Source of the DNA: Ruminococcaceae bacterium UBA7101
Lineage (GTDB): Bacteria > Bacillota > Clostridia > Oscillospirales > Acutalibacteraceae
Length of the DNA: 7,543 nt
Reading direction: 5' to 3'
Assembly: GCA_002493325.1 (NCBI GenBank)
Contig: DKYL01000035.1
Coordinates: forward strand, 1-7,543
Numbering within the stretch: position 1 is the first letter of the stretch; every line of letters begins with the position of its first letter. Positions 6,716 through 7,543 of this stretch are shown one piece after another. A program made the translations under genes and the position numbers. The notes beneath the pieces were generated by a model. That model did no database searches. It was not told the DNA's origin and worked only from the letters and a program-made list of their open reading frames with translations.

Positions 6716-6976
6716 TTACATTGTCATAGTCAGAGCAGCATTTAAGGTTTCAGAATTATTATCATTAAGAATAGTCAATCCGTTATTGTAATCCTTAACC
6801 ATTTTTTCTGCTTCGGTCAGATTATGTTTATCACTGTACCAAGTAGATTCCATATTGCTGACCGTGTTTTCAATACTGTGCCAATCTACATTGTCCGAAT
6901 AATGTTCAGCAGCAGAGAGGAATGCCTCTCTGCCGTGCTTTTTGTAAATACCATATACGCTTTGAATTTTTTTCAA
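6716..6976 (-). CDS. Small hypothetical protein of a conjugative element
   Basis: I do not recognise this 86-residue acidic protein. Visible are MKKIQSVYGIYKKHG at the start, an apparently helical body (FLSAAEHY, ENTVSNMEST), a charged helix EAEKMVKDYNNG, and an odd C-terminus LNAALTMTM. No signal peptide, membrane segment or cysteine is seen. The start is set at TTG (6974..6976) behind ATGAGGTGAT; the in-frame GTG at 6983..6985 belongs to the ribosome-binding site and would add three residues. It lies between the pentapeptide gene (14 bases away) and the DUF6103 gene, with the same start architecture as the latter, so they are probably cotranscribed. That it is a real gene is supported by its close packing and its ribosome-binding site. 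Confidence 0.7.
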   Translation of the reverse strand: MKKIQSVYGIYKKHGREAFLSAAEHYSDNVDWHSIENTVSNMESTWYSDKHNLTEAEKMVKDYNNGLTILNDNNSETLNAALTMTM

Positions 6977-6990
6977 ATCTATCACCTCAT

Positions 6991-7543
6991 TTACATATTC
7001 ATGGATGGACCTGCATCCTGTTCGCTAAACCATTCCGATTCGTCATAACTGACATTAGACATATCGGCAATGTTAAGATTGCAGTCCGTACTGATCCATG
7101 ACTCAAGACAGCAGTTCATAAAACTCACCTCGTGAAAATTACAATCAGCCATTTTTGACCTTGTAAAATTACTGTGTGTGAAACAAGCACCTCTTAAATC
7201 ACAGTTATAAAAATCTGAATCTTTGAAGTCAGCTTCCTCAGCTGTAAAATGCCTTAAACTGCATCTTTTGAATTTTGCATCTTCAAAATCTGCATCGCAC
7301 ATAGACGCATCATCCAGATTGCAGTTAATAAAAGTTGCACCGCTGAAATCTGCACCGCATAAATTGCAGTTTGACAAATTTACATTTTCAAGAAGGCAGT
7401 TAGAAAAGTCTGCTCGCTCACCGCCTGTTACACCATAAATCCATAGTGCGTGCTTGGCACAGATAATTTCAAGTTCTGTTGACGAGTTTGCATCATAGCG
7501 TTCTCGAAACTGACTACCGAGTGCCTGTTCGCTCAGATATAAC
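6991..7543 (-). CDS. Pentapeptide-repeat protein, C-terminal part (5' end beyond the window)
   Basis: The frame is open from the right edge to the TAA at 6991..6993, giving 183 visible residues. The first 50 or so are not repeats and contain LSEQALGSQFRERYD, a Cys-Ala-Lys-His stretch and LWIYGVTGGERADF. From there about 25 five-residue units run to the end, of the form (A/C/S)(D/N)(F/L)xx, such as ADFSN, CNLCG, ADFSG, CDLRG and CNLNI; several have Cys at the first place. Such repeats form a right-handed four-sided beta helix. I recall the W-x-x-G-x-x-GERA lead-in and pentapeptide tail from the C-termini of longer multidomain proteins of Firmicutes conjugative elements, so this is probably such a tail and not a stand-alone protein. 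A TTG at 7377 could serve as an internal start but would discard in-frame repeats. Function is unknown. Confidence 0.85.
   Translation of the reverse strand, partial: LYLSEQALGSQFRERYDANSSTELEIICAKHALWIYGVTGGERADFSNCLLENVNLSNCNLCGADFSGATFINCNLDDASMCDADFEDAKFKRCSLRHFTAEEADFKDSDFYNCDLRGACFTHSNFTRSKMADCNFHEVSFMNCCLESWISTDCNLNIADMSNVSYDESEWFSEQDAGPSMNM

Overview
The window is AT-rich with local GC-rich hairpins. Its Shine-Dalgarno sites are strong (AGGAGG and AAGG-GGTGAT forms) and its protein families are ones I associate with Clostridia/Firmicutes gut bacteria. Every supported gene lies on the minus strand. The content is the mobilisation and DNA-processing module of an integrative and conjugative element or conjugative plasmid. 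No integrase, replication gene or type IV mating channel (VirB4/VirB6-like) is inside the window, so the element itself is only partly seen.

Reading in the direction of transcription (right to left): the 3' part of a gene ending in a pentapeptide-repeat domain (6991 to beyond the right edge); an unrecognised 86-residue protein (6716..6976); a 66-residue DUF6103-like protein (6502..6702); a non-coding gap of about 414 bp (6088..6501); a ribbon-helix-helix relaxosome protein (5671..6087); a MobP3/MobL-type relaxase with a Sel1-repeat C-terminus (3491..5671); a DUF3991/Toprim primase-like protein (2037..3473, probably with a non-standard ATA start); a VirD4-type coupling protein (84..1979); and a short A/T-rich tail to the left edge.

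The gap at 6088..6501 is the most informative stretch. It holds two GC-rich hairpins, each interrupted by a T.T mismatch. The second ends nine bases before TATCCTG^C (6308..6315), which matches the nick core of RP4/IncP-type MOBP origins of transfer. A perfect 12-bp inverted repeat (6168..6206) and a related imperfect one (6105..6121), both built on GCATAC/GTATGC, lie between this site and the relaxosome gene. I infer a complete oriT with an operator or accessory-protein binding region.

A consistent working model is that the ribbon-helix-helix protein binds the inverted repeats, the relaxase cuts at 6314/6315, the Toprim protein supports priming or strand handling, and the VirD4 protein delivers the relaxase-DNA complex to a mating channel encoded elsewhere. 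With relaxase attached to the 5' end at the nick, the right-hand side (DUF6103, pentapeptide gene) would enter the recipient first and the mobilisation genes last.

Translation starts are odd in several places. Two small genes have TTG starts with an in-frame GTG buried in the Shine-Dalgarno. The Toprim gene has only an ATA at the right distance from its site. The coupling protein's ATG lies about 31 bases from its apparent ribosome-binding site.
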